IMG/VR virus record: IMGVR_UViG_3300035701_007250
Span: 1-33,698 of that record
DNA from: a virus
Length of the DNA: 33,698 bases
Strand: one strand, 5' to 3'
The translations under genes and the position numbers were made by a program. How positions within the stretch are numbered: the first letter of the stretch is position 1; every line of letters starts with the position of its first letter. This document shows, piece by piece, positions 1 to 5,973 of this stretch. A model generated the notes under the pieces. That model saw only the letters and a program-made list of their open reading frames with translations. It had not been told where the DNA came from and ran no database searches.

Positions 1-101
1 GCATCCTTCCTTTGTGTATCAAGAGTTATGCGGATAAAACCAATATGTTTATCTTCTTGTTCTTCTTCAAATCGTTTAATTATTTGTTTAATCATACTCA
101 T
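1..101 (-). CDS. Partial unknown protein (N-terminus only)
   Basis: The reading frame starts with ATG at 101 (a second ATG lies two codons on) and stays open to the left edge, so only about 33 codons are visible. A purine-rich Shine-Dalgarno stretch (AGAGGGGG) sits just upstream. The visible part is charged, with a Lys-rich start and a Glu-rich run. It follows the 119-355 gene in the same leftward block. No family can be named from this fragment. Confidence 0.55.
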   Translation of the reverse strand, partial: MSMIKQIIKRFEEEQEDKHIGFIRITLDTQRKD

Positions 102-118
102 TCCCCCTCTCTAATAGC

Positions 119-355
119 TTAATAACTCACTGGCATATTCTCTATTCCCATCTGAAATAGACCGTAATTGGGACACTCTACGTTAATGCAGTAAGGGACT
201 TCACACCATTTAGGTTGTAAATCATGAATCTTTAATTCTTCACCGCACTGTAAACAATGGTTCATAAGTTTATCCTTAGATATTGGATATGGTTTAGAGT
301 TTAGGGAGAAGTCTCCCGGCTCACCCTTATCCCATTCGCTTTTAGTCTTTGACAT
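119..355 (-). CDS. Small zinc-ribbon-like protein
   Basis: This is a 78-aa soluble protein. It has a CxxC pair (CLQC, about residues 34-37) and a second Cys cluster with CxxxxC spacing (CINVEC, about residues 56-61), followed by PNYG. This layout suggests a single structural zinc site, like the small zinc ribbons common in phage early regions. The Shine-Dalgarno GGGGAG lies inside a hairpin (361-380). The role is unknown; nucleic-acid or protein binding would be a guess. Confidence 0.6.
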   Translation of the reverse strand: MSKTKSEWDKGEPGDFSLNSKPYPISKDKLMNHCLQCGEELKIHDLQPKWCEVPYCINVECPNYGLFQMGIENMPVSY

Positions 356-360
356 ATTTT

Positions 361-380
361 AGCTCCCCGCAAAGGGAGCT
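361..380 (-). promoter_or_regulatory. Hairpin overlapping the ribosome binding site of the 119-355 gene
   Basis: Positions 361-367 and 374-380 are perfect 7-bp inverted repeats with a 6-nt loop. On the minus-strand RNA the 3' arm contains GGGGAG, about 8 nt before the ATG at 355. No U-run follows, so a terminator is unlikely. Occlusion of the ribosome binding site, or an RNA-processing site between the 388-1122 and 119-355 genes, is the simpler reading. Confidence 0.5.
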
Positions 381-387
381 ATTTATA

Positions 388-1122
388 TCAGCGAAACAAA
401 ATCCATTTATTCGTTGCTCCATCTACCACCTGACTGATGTTTGAAGCATTCACAATACCGTCGGCGGCACAACCTGAAACACTCTGGACACCGAATGTTA
501 CATCGCCGCTTAAAGCACATATTTCATGGCTTCCAGTGGCTGGTTGGTTGGCTAGTGAATGTTCCCATCCACTAGAACTATTTAATCTCCAATAAATATT
601 TACCTTATCAGATGACGGCCAGTATTTAACAATGGCACATTCTCCATTCCTGTAAATATGAGGATTAGTCACCGGTTGGGGAGTAGTATCAGTACAGACT
701 GGGACTCCGCAGTTTTGGGTACAGCCTTCTGGTTTACTTTCTGCTGGTTGTTCTGGAGTAGGGGTGACTTCTGGGGTTGGAGTTACTTCCGGGGTAGGTT
801 CTGGGCAATTACATTCCCAAACCTTTTCATCCTTCTTACACTTCTCTTCAGTCGGACATACCCATTCACAACCGTAAGTTTCCTCACAGTATTTATGCTC
901 ATCCTGGCATGAAGTTTCTACCTTTAAAGTTGCCTGGTAACCCTCCTGACATTCACCACAAGTCCAGGTCTTACAGACTTCTGGAGTAGGAGTAGCTGTA
1001 GGTGTAGGTGCTGGCGGTTTAGCCTCTGCCTCTCTAGGTTGCAAAATAATGAGTGCCGTTAAAGAACCGACAAAAATACTTAAAACTAATAACAATAAAA
1101 TTCTTAACTTAATATTAATCAC
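388..1122 (-). CDS. Secreted/anchored Cys-rich, Pro-Thr-rich protein
   Basis: This 244-aa protein starts with GTG at 1122, behind AAGGAG at good spacing. Residues of about 7-28 form a hydrophobic signal or membrane anchor. A Pro/Thr linker follows, then a Cys-dense segment of about 60 residues with around ten Cys, then a second Pro-Glu-Val-Thr repeat linker. A C-terminal domain of about 90 residues carries more paired Cys and reads as beta-rich. The Cys residues lie on the exported side and could form disulphides. It is the gene before the 119-355 gene and directly follows the CHAP endolysin in the leftward unit. That suggests a role at the cell surface in lysis, superinfection exclusion or adhesion, but no family was recognised. 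Confidence 0.65.
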   Translation of the reverse strand: MINIKLRILLLLVLSIFVGSLTALIILQPREAEAKPPAPTPTATPTPEVCKTWTCGECQEGYQATLKVETSCQDEHKYCEETYGCEWVCPTEEKCKKDEKVWECNCPEPTPEVTPTPEVTPTPEQPAESKPEGCTQNCGVPVCTDTTPQPVTNPHIYRNGECAIVKYWPSSDKVNIYWRLNSSSGWEHSLANQPATGSHEICALSGDVTFGVQSVSGCAADGIVNASNISQVVDGATNKWILFR

Positions 1123-1140
1123 CCCCTCTCCTTATATTAA

Positions 1141-1560
1141 TTATACTTTACGCAACCATCCCATGACTCCCTTATAACTATGTAGTTGTCGATGACAAGC
1201 AGTCCCGGTAGGCCAATTCTGGTCAAAGGAAACAAAGTTCCACTGACCGGCTCCATCACCCACACAAATAGCGACATGGCCATTGATCCCGGTCACACCC
1301 CAGTACCAGCCCCAGAACATGATGTCACCGTTTTTAGGAATGGCTTCTCGAGTGTTGTAAATCTTTTTAAATGGGTAAGAGGTGTTATACCTTTGGAAAA
1401 TCTGCTTGGCTCCCGGTGCTGCCGGTAAGACCGCATAAGGGTCTAAACCCAGCACATCCTTGATATATTGCCTCATTAGATCGACACACTGATAACCATA
1501 AGCATGATCATAGTCAACGTAATGACCGCTGTGTAAATCTAAAAACTCTTGATAAGTCAT
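1141..1560 (-). CDS. CHAP-domain endolysin (peptidoglycan amidase/endopeptidase)
   Basis: This 139-aa protein consists of essentially one CHAP domain. The nucleophile is Cys25 in YGYQCVDL, the catalytic His is His95 in NGHVAICVG, and a polar residue follows in FDQNWP (about 113-115). The NGDIMFWG strand before the His is also typical. CHAP enzymes cut peptidoglycan stem peptides or cross-bridges. No signal peptide or separate wall-binding domain is visible, so release would need a holin or another route. Its ATG overlaps the stop of the 1557-1874 gene (ATGA), suggesting coupled translation. Confidence 0.88.
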   Translation of the reverse strand: MTYQEFLDLHSGHYVDYDHAYGYQCVDLMRQYIKDVLGLDPYAVLPAAPGAKQIFQRYNTSYPFKKIYNTREAIPKNGDIMFWGWYWGVTGINGHVAICVGDGAGQWNFVSFDQNWPTGTACHRQLHSYKGVMGWLRKV

Positions 1561-1874
1561 AATATTTCCTTTCTAATACTAAATTTATGACGGCTACCAG
1601 CTAATTTCCGATAAGTCCAAATTTCCTTGATACATTGGTCTGGCAATTGAAAACATTCGATCATCTTCCTTAAAGTACTGGGTACACCTGACTGGCCCTT
1701 GATCGCAATAAAACGGATGACTGGTGGACTGTAAGCCATGATGTCAAAGAGGCCAAAGTAATCAACTTGGTAACCCCTTGGATTCTTAAAACCAGAGGGA
1801 CGTATTTTCCAATCTACTTGCCATCCTTCAGCTTCTAATTCTTTCTGGCACCTAATTTCAAATTTAGATCTCAT
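1557..1874 (-). CDS. PD-(D/E)XK-nuclease-like small protein
   Basis: This 105-aa protein has an amphipathic N-terminal helix with a conserved-looking Glu, then VDYFGLFDIMAY, then a strand IRFIAIKGQSG. The order matches the core of small PD-(D/E)XK folds such as Holliday-junction-resolvase-like and VRR-like proteins. The usual acidic-x-Lys pair reads Ala-Ile-Lys here, so the metal site may be altered or the protein inactive. It sits between a small zinc-finger-like gene (1871-2047) and the endolysin, with ATGA overlaps on both sides. The fold is inferred from the pattern only. Confidence 0.55.
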   Translation of the reverse strand: MRSKFEIRCQKELEAEGWQVDWKIRPSGFKNPRGYQVDYFGLFDIMAYSPPVIRFIAIKGQSGVPSTLRKMIECFQLPDQCIKEIWTYRKLAGSRHKFSIRKEIL

Positions 1875-2047
1875 GGGCTTATATCCACTAGTTTATTGTT
1901 TATATAAATTCCCTCATCTGATACAAATTCATGTTGATGAACCCTTAGAATATGGGCTTGATAGCTTTGATAATCTTTAAAAGCAATTCGGTGTTCATCA
2001 CATCGGTGAACACTAAAATGGTATTTCAATTTGCTTAGGAACTTCAT
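1871..2047 (-). CDS. Small protein with C2H2-like finger (CxxH-x11-HxxxH)
   Basis: This 58-aa frame starts at ATG 2047 inside the end of the 2013-2324 gene and ends with a TGA that overlaps the ATG of the next gene (ATGA at 1874-1871). The protein has Cys16 and His19, an aromatic core (FKDYQSY) and His31/His35. The spacing resembles a classical C2H2 finger with the second Cys replaced by His. Gap filling between neighbours, coupling overlaps and the finger pattern support a real gene. The Shine-Dalgarno is only moderate (AGGGTGG). Confidence 0.62.
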   Translation of the reverse strand: MKFLSKLKYHFSVHRCDEHRIAFKDYQSYQAHILRVHQHEFVSDEGIYINNKLVDISP

Positions 2048-2324
2048 CTTTCACCACCCTTTCCATCATAAACTTAGGTATTACATATAATAAAGTCTTT
2101 TTACCGGCTAAATACATGGCTTTGCGTTGCTTACAATAAGCATAAACTTTATCTGGAGAGAACCAATAGTCTTCATTAAGCCTATCTACGTGTATAAATA
2201 CCCTCTCACCCTTTTGCAAAGCCTCTAGAATGTCTTTTTTCTTAATTCCGATCCCCCATATCGGCTTAGGCCAATTAAATTTAGACCAAGCTCCCCACCA
2301 AGGCTCATGGATTGTAATTTTCAT
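2013..2324 (-). CDS. Unknown phage protein
   Basis: This is a 103-aa basic, aromatic-rich protein. It has a Trp-rich N-terminus (EPWWGAWSKFNWPKPIWG) and a Lys-rich middle. The start ATG at 2324 overlaps the stop of the SSB gene by one base (TAATG), with AGGAG just upstream, so translation is probably coupled to SSB. The last part overlaps the 1871-2047 gene. No domain was recognised. Its position suggests a role in replication or recombination, but that is only context. Confidence 0.6.
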   Translation of the reverse strand: MKITIHEPWWGAWSKFNWPKPIWGIGIKKKDILEALQKGERVFIHVDRLNEDYWFSPDKVYAYCKQRKAMYLAGKKTLLYVIPKFMMERVVKDEVPKQIEIPF

Positions 2325-2887
2325 TAGACTCCTAAGACCTTCTCGATCTCATCTATATCTACAATAGTTTCTTGTTTAGTTACATTTTCAGTCGCTTCAA
2401 ATGGATCATCAGCCGAGTAAAGTTTCTCAATTCGAATATTCATGTCCTTGTAAAGTTGAATAACCCCCGGATCAAGAGGTTTTTTGGGTGAGGGCATAAC
2501 ATGGTATTCTGTTTGTTTACCTTCACCTTCACGGGTTACATTCAAATCGTATTCTTTCGGGTCCCCCCAGTCATTACTCTTCACCAAGGCATTGATGGCA
2601 TTCATAATGGTTTTCTGAGTGATCTCCATGATCTGAATTTTCTTGTCCTTGATGTTATAAACCGGGAAAGCCCAAAAGTGCCGGATATCAGAATCGGCAT
2701 CTAATTCACCAGCCGAAATCTTCTCATCCTGATGTTTTCTAATGGGCCGACGGCCTTCCTTAGTCTCAATCCAAAATACTTGGCCGATAATGGCTGAGTC
2801 TAAAATCCTGAATTTATTCTCCCCGTTCTGGAGTTTAAAATAGTTTGATTCAGTCGGTACTTCATAACCTTTAGGTAAAAATGACAT
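2324..2887 (-). CDS. Phage single-stranded DNA-binding protein
   Basis: This 187-aa protein begins MSFLPKGYEVP, followed by the strand pattern NYFKLQNGENKFRIL. Further on it has GDPKEYDLNVTREGEGKQTEY and PKKPL, a layout typical of phage SSBs annotated as gp32-like or OB-fold proteins. The C-terminus is acidic, as expected for recruiting replication partners. I chose ATG 2887, which has AAGGAGT at ideal spacing. An upstream in-frame start at 2908 would add seven residues and lacks such a site. SSB coats single-stranded DNA during phage replication and recombination. Confidence 0.8.
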   Translation of the reverse strand: MSFLPKGYEVPTESNYFKLQNGENKFRILDSAIIGQVFWIETKEGRRPIRKHQDEKISAGELDADSDIRHFWAFPVYNIKDKKIQIMEITQKTIMNAINALVKSNDWGDPKEYDLNVTREGEGKQTEYHVMPSPKKPLDPGVIQLYKDMNIRIEKLYSADDPFEATENVTKQETIVDIDEIEKVLGV

Positions 2888-2888
2888 A

Positions 2889-3065
2889 TTACTCCTTGCT
2901 AATCTCAACCTCCCGGTTGGCTAATTTATCAATTAAAGCTCTAATCACTTTAGACATGCTGGTTCGGTTTAGATGGGCATATTCTCTCAGGTAATCAGCA
3001 TATTCTCTAGTCCAATATAAGGTGGTCCGGACAATTTCTTCCTCCTCATCAAATATTTTTTTCAT
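2889..3065 (-). CDS. Ribbon-helix-helix-type small DNA-binding protein
   Basis: This 58-aa protein has an acidic start (KKIFDEEEE), a short basic strand (RTTLYW), then two helices with the turn NRTSMSKVIRALIDKL. That is the usual ribbon-helix-helix pattern. Such proteins act as dimeric repressors or plasmid/phage regulators. ATG 3065 is preferred because AAGGAG lies 9 nt upstream; a start at 3101 would overlap the previous gene more deeply. It is a candidate ligand for the palindromes at 4161-4175 or 6351-6366, which is inference. Confidence 0.65.
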   Translation of the reverse strand: MKKIFDEEEEIVRTTLYWTREYADYLREYAHLNRTSMSKVIRALIDKLANREVEISKE

Positions 3066-3456
3066 ATTGTTCTTTCTCCTTGGCCAGTCTAACTGAAACA
3101 TATTCGGTTAAGGTTTTCTCAATGCCGGGGATCTCTCCTTGATAGTTTTGAATCACTGGTTTCATATAACGCATATCTAAGACAACTCTGGTCTCAACCG
3201 GCACTCCTTTGGATTCTAAGAACTTACCAGCCTCATCGTCATTAAGGACTTTGATCCGCCTTAACTGTTTCCGCATAATCGTATACTGGCCAGTCTTTAA
3301 GGTCAGCACGTCATTCTCCTTGGTTACCTCAAGTAATCTACTCCTTAAAACGGCTAAGGATGATTCAATCTTATCCTTGGCTCTCTCTAGTTCCACTATC
3401 TTTTCGGCTGCCTTGATGGGAGCCAAAGTATTCAATTCAGCGATTTGTAAAGACAT
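3049..3456 (-). CDS. Gp157-like coiled-coil protein
   Basis: This 135-aa protein starts at ATG 3456, with AAGGAG 8 nt upstream; the GTG at 3465 overlaps that site and is unlikely. An N-terminal coiled coil (KAAEKIVELERAKDKIESSLAVLRSRL) leads into strands LKTGQYTIMRKQ and IKVLNDDEA. Next come an MKPVIQNYQGEIPGIE segment and a terminal strand. This order matches the siphovirus Gp157 family, a coiled-coil phage protein usually near SSB and recombination genes. The family assignment is by pattern only. Confidence 0.5.
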   Translation of the reverse strand: MSLQIAELNTLAPIKAAEKIVELERAKDKIESSLAVLRSRLLEVTKENDVLTLKTGQYTIMRKQLRRIKVLNDDEAGKFLESKGVPVETRVVLDMRYMKPVIQNYQGEIPGIEKTLTEYVSVRLAKEKEQYEKNI

Positions 3457-3461
3457 AATTC

Positions 3462-3644
3462 TCACTCCTTGATAATCTTAATCTGAATCATTTTGGCGTT
3501 GCTTAACTGCTCAAAACAGTTATCCGGCATAGTAATGGCTTTAATATTTACCGGCGTAAATTCAGGCGTTGAGGGTTGATTAGTCAGGTGAAGCCAAAAT
3601 CCTAAACTAAAAGCAATCATGACAATTATAAAGGTTTTAATCAT
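3462..3644 (-). CDS. Small single-pass membrane protein
   Basis: This 60-aa protein has residues of about 4-20 forming one hydrophobic helix (IIVMIAFSLGFWLHL), followed by a short polar, Pro/Thr-containing segment. The ATG at 3644 overlaps the stop of the upstream gene (ATGA), with AAGGAG just before it, so translation is coupled. Function is unknown. Holin, Rz-like or superinfection-exclusion roles are possible for small phage membrane proteins, but nothing here distinguishes them. Confidence 0.55.
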   Translation of the reverse strand: MIKTFIIVMIAFSLGFWLHLTNQPSTPEFTPVNIKAITMPDNCFEQLSNAKMIQIKIIKE

Positions 3645-3862
3645 ATCTCCTTGCCAATCCAAGCAGTCAGGCTGTCGATTTCAATATTGAGTCTCTCTAC
3701 CTTGTCTTGGCCATCCCGCATTAACAGAATATATTGGCTGGTATATTTGTCCAAGTCCTTGGCCATATCAGTTTGTTTATTAGCTAAGAGGATTTTCCTT
3801 AATTCTAAGGTGACCTTTAACAAATTCCTCTCCTTGTTAGCATTCCATAAATTAATATACAT
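3641..3862 (-). CDS. Small helical protein, unknown
   Basis: This 73-aa protein is predicted mostly helical, with heptad-like Leu/Ile spacing, a Lys/Arg-rich middle and no Cys. A clear AAGGAG lies 7 nt before ATG 3862. It shares an ATGA overlap with the downstream membrane protein gene, so the two are probably made together. No family was recognised. Confidence 0.6.
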   Translation of the reverse strand: MYINLWNANKERNLLKVTLELRKILLANKQTDMAKDLDKYTSQYILLMRDGQDKVERLNIEIDSLTAWIGKEI

Positions 3863-3866
3863 AGTC

Positions 3867-4061
3867 TTACTCCTTAAGGTAATTATTAGCGAATGTCCTT
3901 GCCCGGTCTAAAATGATTTCAGCCACTTCACCAATGTCAGTGTAGTCCTTGTATAGTATCTCTAATGTCTCACTATCAAACACTTCAATCTTATAGGTTA
4001 CTGATCTGGTATGATCCCCCCCAATCCGGACAGGGGATTGAGGGGGGATGGTCTTAGTCAT
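3867..4061 (-). CDS. Unknown 64-aa protein with hairpin in its start region
   Basis: The protein reads as two beta strands (SVTYKIEVFDSETLEILYKDY) followed by a helix. It has no obvious Shine-Dalgarno. Instead its ATG at 4061 overlaps the stop of the 28-aa ORF at 4054-4140, which has its own ribosome site. That suggests translational coupling to the tiny upstream ORF. A GC-rich inverted repeat (4017-4047) lies within the first 15 codons. Function is unknown. Confidence 0.58.
   Translation of the reverse strand: MTKTIPPQSPVRIGGDHTRSVTYKIEVFDSETLEILYKDYTDIGEVAEIILDRARTFANNYLKE
4017..4047 (-). repeat. GC-rich inverted repeat inside the start of the 3867-4061 gene
   Basis: Positions 4017-4027 (six C then AATCC) pair with 4035-4047 (GGATTG, one bulged A, six G), leaving a 7-nt loop. 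The repeat lies in codons 5-15 of the 3867-4061 gene. In RNA it would form a very stable hairpin just after the start codon and may slow translation or protect a processed end. Confidence 0.5.
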
Positions 4062-4140
4062 CTGTAACTGTCTTTATAACTAATATGACTAACTCGATAA
4101 AAACTAGTGTTAGCGGTACCCATTCTAGTATACCCATCAT
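4054..4140 (-). CDS. 28-aa single-helix membrane peptide
   Basis: ATG at 4140 (a second ATG follows directly) has a GGGAG ribosome site 9 nt upstream and is the first ORF after the promoter at 4156-4184. After WVPL the peptide is one hydrophobic helix (LVFIELVILVI), ending in KTVTDD. Its TAA overlaps the start of the next gene (GATGACTAA), which itself lacks a ribosome site. The promoter, ribosome site and overlap support expression. Either a real micro-membrane protein or a leader peptide is possible. Confidence 0.55.
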   Translation of the reverse strand: MMGILEWVPLTLVFIELVILVIKTVTDD

Positions 4141-4155
4141 GTATTAATTCTCCCT

Positions 4156-4184
4156 ATTCTAGCATACTGTATGCTGTTATACAA
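4156..4184 (-). promoter_or_regulatory. Leftward sigma70-type promoter with palindromic operator
   Basis: On the minus strand the -35 is TTGTAT (4184-4179), then a 17-bp spacer, then the -10 TAGAAT (4161-4156) with an extended TGC just before it. A perfect 7+1+7 palindrome (AGCATAC-T-GTATGCT, 4161-4175) fills most of the spacer and touches the -10. That is the position of a repressor operator that would block RNA polymerase. It lies in a 165-nt gap and would drive 4140 leftward towards SSB and the lysis genes. Confidence 0.65.
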
Positions 4185-4226
4185 TAACGTAATAGACGGG
4201 GTGGCAATTAGGTGCCTGATGTTAGT

Positions 4227-4424
4227 TTACAATGGTTTTTCTATCTCAAGTAAAATACTATTATGATCTTTACAGGTTAAGATAATCATACCTTTTGACT
4301 TGTATTGCTCTTCTTCTTCATCCCACTCATTGGTAACAGTGAGTACTGTATGCAATACCACATTATGGTGCTGGTGCTTTTGTAATTCTTTATATTGTGA
4401 CTGGTTAGGTGCGTAAAATCTCAT
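4227..4424 (-). CDS. Unknown 65-aa protein
   Basis: This small soluble protein has an N-terminal His-rich patch (KHQHHNVVLH), an acidic run (WDEEEEQY) and a C-terminal strand pair. It has a GGGGG ribosome site 5 nt before ATG 4424 and an ATGA overlap with the upstream gene. It is the last gene before the gap holding the 4156-4184 promoter. No family was recognised. Confidence 0.55.
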   Translation of the reverse strand: MRFYAPNQSQYKELQKHQHHNVVLHTVLTVTNEWDEEEEQYKSKGMIILTCKDHNSILLEIEKPL

Positions 4425-4642
4425 ATTGTCCCCCTATAATCTGGGTTAATTTGATTACTATAATTGATATTGTAAGGGGTGCGGTCAAACTGTAGCCACT
4501 TGGTACCCTTAGAATTCATTACTTGCCAGTAATACTTGCCGTGGTCTAGCTGAAAATAACCGGTATATTTGCTAATGGGAAAGCCAAAGTCGAAGTCAAT
4601 AATTGGCTTACCTTGACTCATCTTGTCTAGTCCTACAATCAT
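4421..4642 (-). CDS. Unknown 73-aa protein
   Basis: ATG 4642 was chosen because AGGGGAT lies just upstream; a GTG start at 4675 would lie within a GC-rich hairpin region. The protein is aromatic and beta-rich (GYFQLDHGKYYWQVMNSKG, then WLQF) with no Cys. Its stop overlaps the next ATG (ATGA). No domain was recognised. Confidence 0.55.
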   Translation of the reverse strand: MIVGLDKMSQGKPIIDFDFGFPISKYTGYFQLDHGKYYWQVMNSKGTKWLQFDRTPYNINYSNQINPDYRGTI

Positions 4643-4669
4643 ATAATCCCCTATATTAATTAATAACAC

Positions 4670-4691
4670 CCCCACCCTTTACGGGGCGGGG
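4670..4691 (-). repeat. GC-rich hairpin between the 4698 and 4642 genes
   Basis: CCCCACCC (4670-4677) pairs with GGGCGGGG (4684-4691) around a 6-nt loop. The single non-Watson-Crick position becomes a G-U pair in the minus-strand RNA, giving a continuous 8-bp stem in the transcribed direction. The RNA then continues GTGTTATTAATT without a real U-run, so a terminator is doubtful. mRNA processing or stabilisation is more likely. Confidence 0.45.
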
Positions 4692-4697
4692 CTGGTA

Positions 4698-4904
4698 TCA
4701 ATTACCCCATTCATAGACGTCATTTGACTCAAGGTTATTAGCTGATGCACAAGCGTCAATTGCTCGCTCTATTTCGTCACGCTTGCCCATAAAATCAGCT
4801 ATACCTATATCAAACGTTCCCTGTATATTGTAGTCAAGGGCCACTAATTGGGGTTTTCCTGGTATCTTATTAAGATAAGATTGTATCAATTTTTTCGTAG
4901 TCAT
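4698..4904 (-). CDS. Unknown 68-aa protein
   Basis: This soluble alpha/beta protein has a Lys-rich N-terminal helix (KKLIQSYLNKIPG), a strand segment (LVALDYNIQGTFDIGI) and an acidic C-terminal helix. AAGGA lies upstream of ATG 4904. It is a member of the leftward block of orphan genes and no family was recognised. Confidence 0.55.
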   Translation of the reverse strand: MTTKKLIQSYLNKIPGKPQLVALDYNIQGTFDIGIADFMGKRDEIERAIDACASANNLESNDVYEWGN

Positions 4905-4935
4905 ATATATCCTTATAATTATTAATTGGCTGGTA

Positions 4936-5241
4936 TCAATTACATAGATAATCGTATGCTTGCGTCAAATCGTCATCAGTAGGCATAGTATTAATTGACT
5001 CAATAATAGCCCCGGTATGAAGCCTGTAGCCCCGGTATGGGAATCTATTTTCTTGAGAAAATGGGAGTATTCCAAATCTTTTACCCATTTTAACTATTGC
5101 TAGACCGTCCCAGTCACCGGCACTAGACATAGTATTCATGTATTCTGCCTTTATGACGTCCTTATAGCCTTCTAGCAATTTGGCCGGGTCATACCATCCA
5201 AATCCTGCATGATCCCAGGTTCTATCTTGTAGTTTAGTCAT
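4936..5241 (-). CDS. Unknown 101-aa protein
   Basis: The protein is aromatic-rich (TWDHAGFGWYD, then RFPYRGYRLHTG) with an acidic end. An AAGGAG lies 11 nt before ATG 5241, a long but usable spacing, and overlaps the end of the upstream gene. No domain was recognised. Like its neighbours it is probably an early, host-interaction type gene, which is inference from location and size. Confidence 0.55.
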   Translation of the reverse strand: MTKLQDRTWDHAGFGWYDPAKLLEGYKDVIKAEYMNTMSSAGDWDGLAIVKMGKRFGILPFSQENRFPYRGYRLHTGAIIESINTMPTDDDLTQAYDYLCN

Positions 5242-5257
5242 ATATGGTTATTACTCC

Positions 5258-5533
5258 TTAGTTAAGATTAGCTAATTTATACTCACCGCTATCAATTCTT
5301 GACTGTATCTCACTCTTTCCCATACCTACTGTGTCATTTAAGAACCGGCCCAGGTATTTTAGGGTAGTTCTTGAGTAGTCCCAGTATTTTTTATCTAGGG
5401 TAATTAATCCCAAATATTTTCTTGCTATAACTGATTCATAAGACTGGAAAAATAACCTGCCACCGCCGCCATCAATAGTGAATTGATTGGCTACTGGTCT
5501 GCCTGACCTACCAATCATGTTAGATACTTTCAT
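5258..5533 (-). CDS. Conserved phage protein with WDYSRTT motif
   Basis: This 91-aa protein begins with PVANQFTIDGGGGRLFFQSYESVIA, continues through a strand ITLDKKYWDYSRTTLKYLGRFLN, and ends in a helix leading to YKLANLN. This layout (N-Q-F, FQSY, W-x-Y-S-x-T-T) recurs in small proteins of many phages of unknown function; I recognise the pattern, not a role. GAGGGGAG is an excellent ribosome site 3 nt before ATG 5533. It lies within competing hairpins (see 5545-5615). Confidence 0.62.
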   Translation of the reverse strand: MKVSNMIGRSGRPVANQFTIDGGGGRLFFQSYESVIARKYLGLITLDKKYWDYSRTTLKYLGRFLNDTVGMGKSEIQSRIDSGEYKLANLN

Positions 5534-5544
5534 AAACTCCCCTC

Positions 5545-5615
5545 GGGGTCTTATGCCCCATTTAACTTATAATCTGGCTATTCTAGCCATTATCTAGCGG
5601 TGTATTAGACCGCTA
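5545..5615 (-). promoter_or_regulatory. Three tandem hairpins and a promoter-like -10 upstream of the 5258-5533 gene
   Basis: Perfect inverted repeats occur at 5595-5601/5609-5615 (7 bp, 7-nt loop), 5575-5580/5584-5589 (6 bp, 3-nt loop) and 5545-5548/5556-5559 (GGGG/CCCC). The plus-strand 10-mer CTATTCTAGC (5578-5587) also occurs at 4154-4163, where it contains the -10 of a clear promoter. So 5580-5585 may be another minus-strand -10, again overlapped by a palindrome. The -35 is poor. The last CCCC can pair either with the upstream GGGG or with the GGGG of the ribosome site. Confidence 0.45.
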
Positions 5616-5638
5616 TAAATGGTTATAATTAATTTTAT

Positions 5639-5968
5639 CTATATAAATTCATCACCCAGGGTTTTTTTAGTGAATCCAATATCGTCTATTGATTCCCATT
5701 TTTCATATCCACAACAACTACAAACTATACAATAAGTTTCAAAAACAACCCCAGAGATACGATCCTCAATAATGACATGGGGTAAATAGGCTTCATTGGC
5801 ACAATCAAGGGCCTTTCTATAGGTTTTAAACGTTCCTATCAGCCCCCCATTAGCTTTTTTCAATGGGAAGTCTATGTCGCCATTTTTACTGGTGGCTTTT
5901 TCGTCATATTGGAAAACCCAGTATATATTGGGGGTTTTACCATCCCCAATTAAGTTTTTATAGTTCAT
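5639..5968 (-). CDS. Unknown 109-aa protein with C-terminal Cys cluster
   Basis: The protein has mixed strand and helix character, with a CxxCxCCGYEKW cluster near residues 79-88 that could bind one metal or form a partial zinc knuckle. A GAGGAG lies 13 nt before ATG 5968, within the end of the preceding gene. Function is unknown. Confidence 0.55.
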   Translation of the reverse strand: MNYKNLIGDGKTPNIYWVFQYDEKATSKNGDIDFPLKKANGGLIGTFKTYRKALDCANEAYLPHVIIEDRISGVVFETYCIVCSCCGYEKWESIDDIGFTKKTLGDEFI

Positions 5969-5973
5969 ATTAT

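Noticed and set aside
658-912. Plus-strand aromatic-rich frame opposite the Cys-rich gene
   Set aside because: It mirrors the proline/threonine and Cys codons of the minus-strand gene and has no ribosome site or neighbours on that strand.
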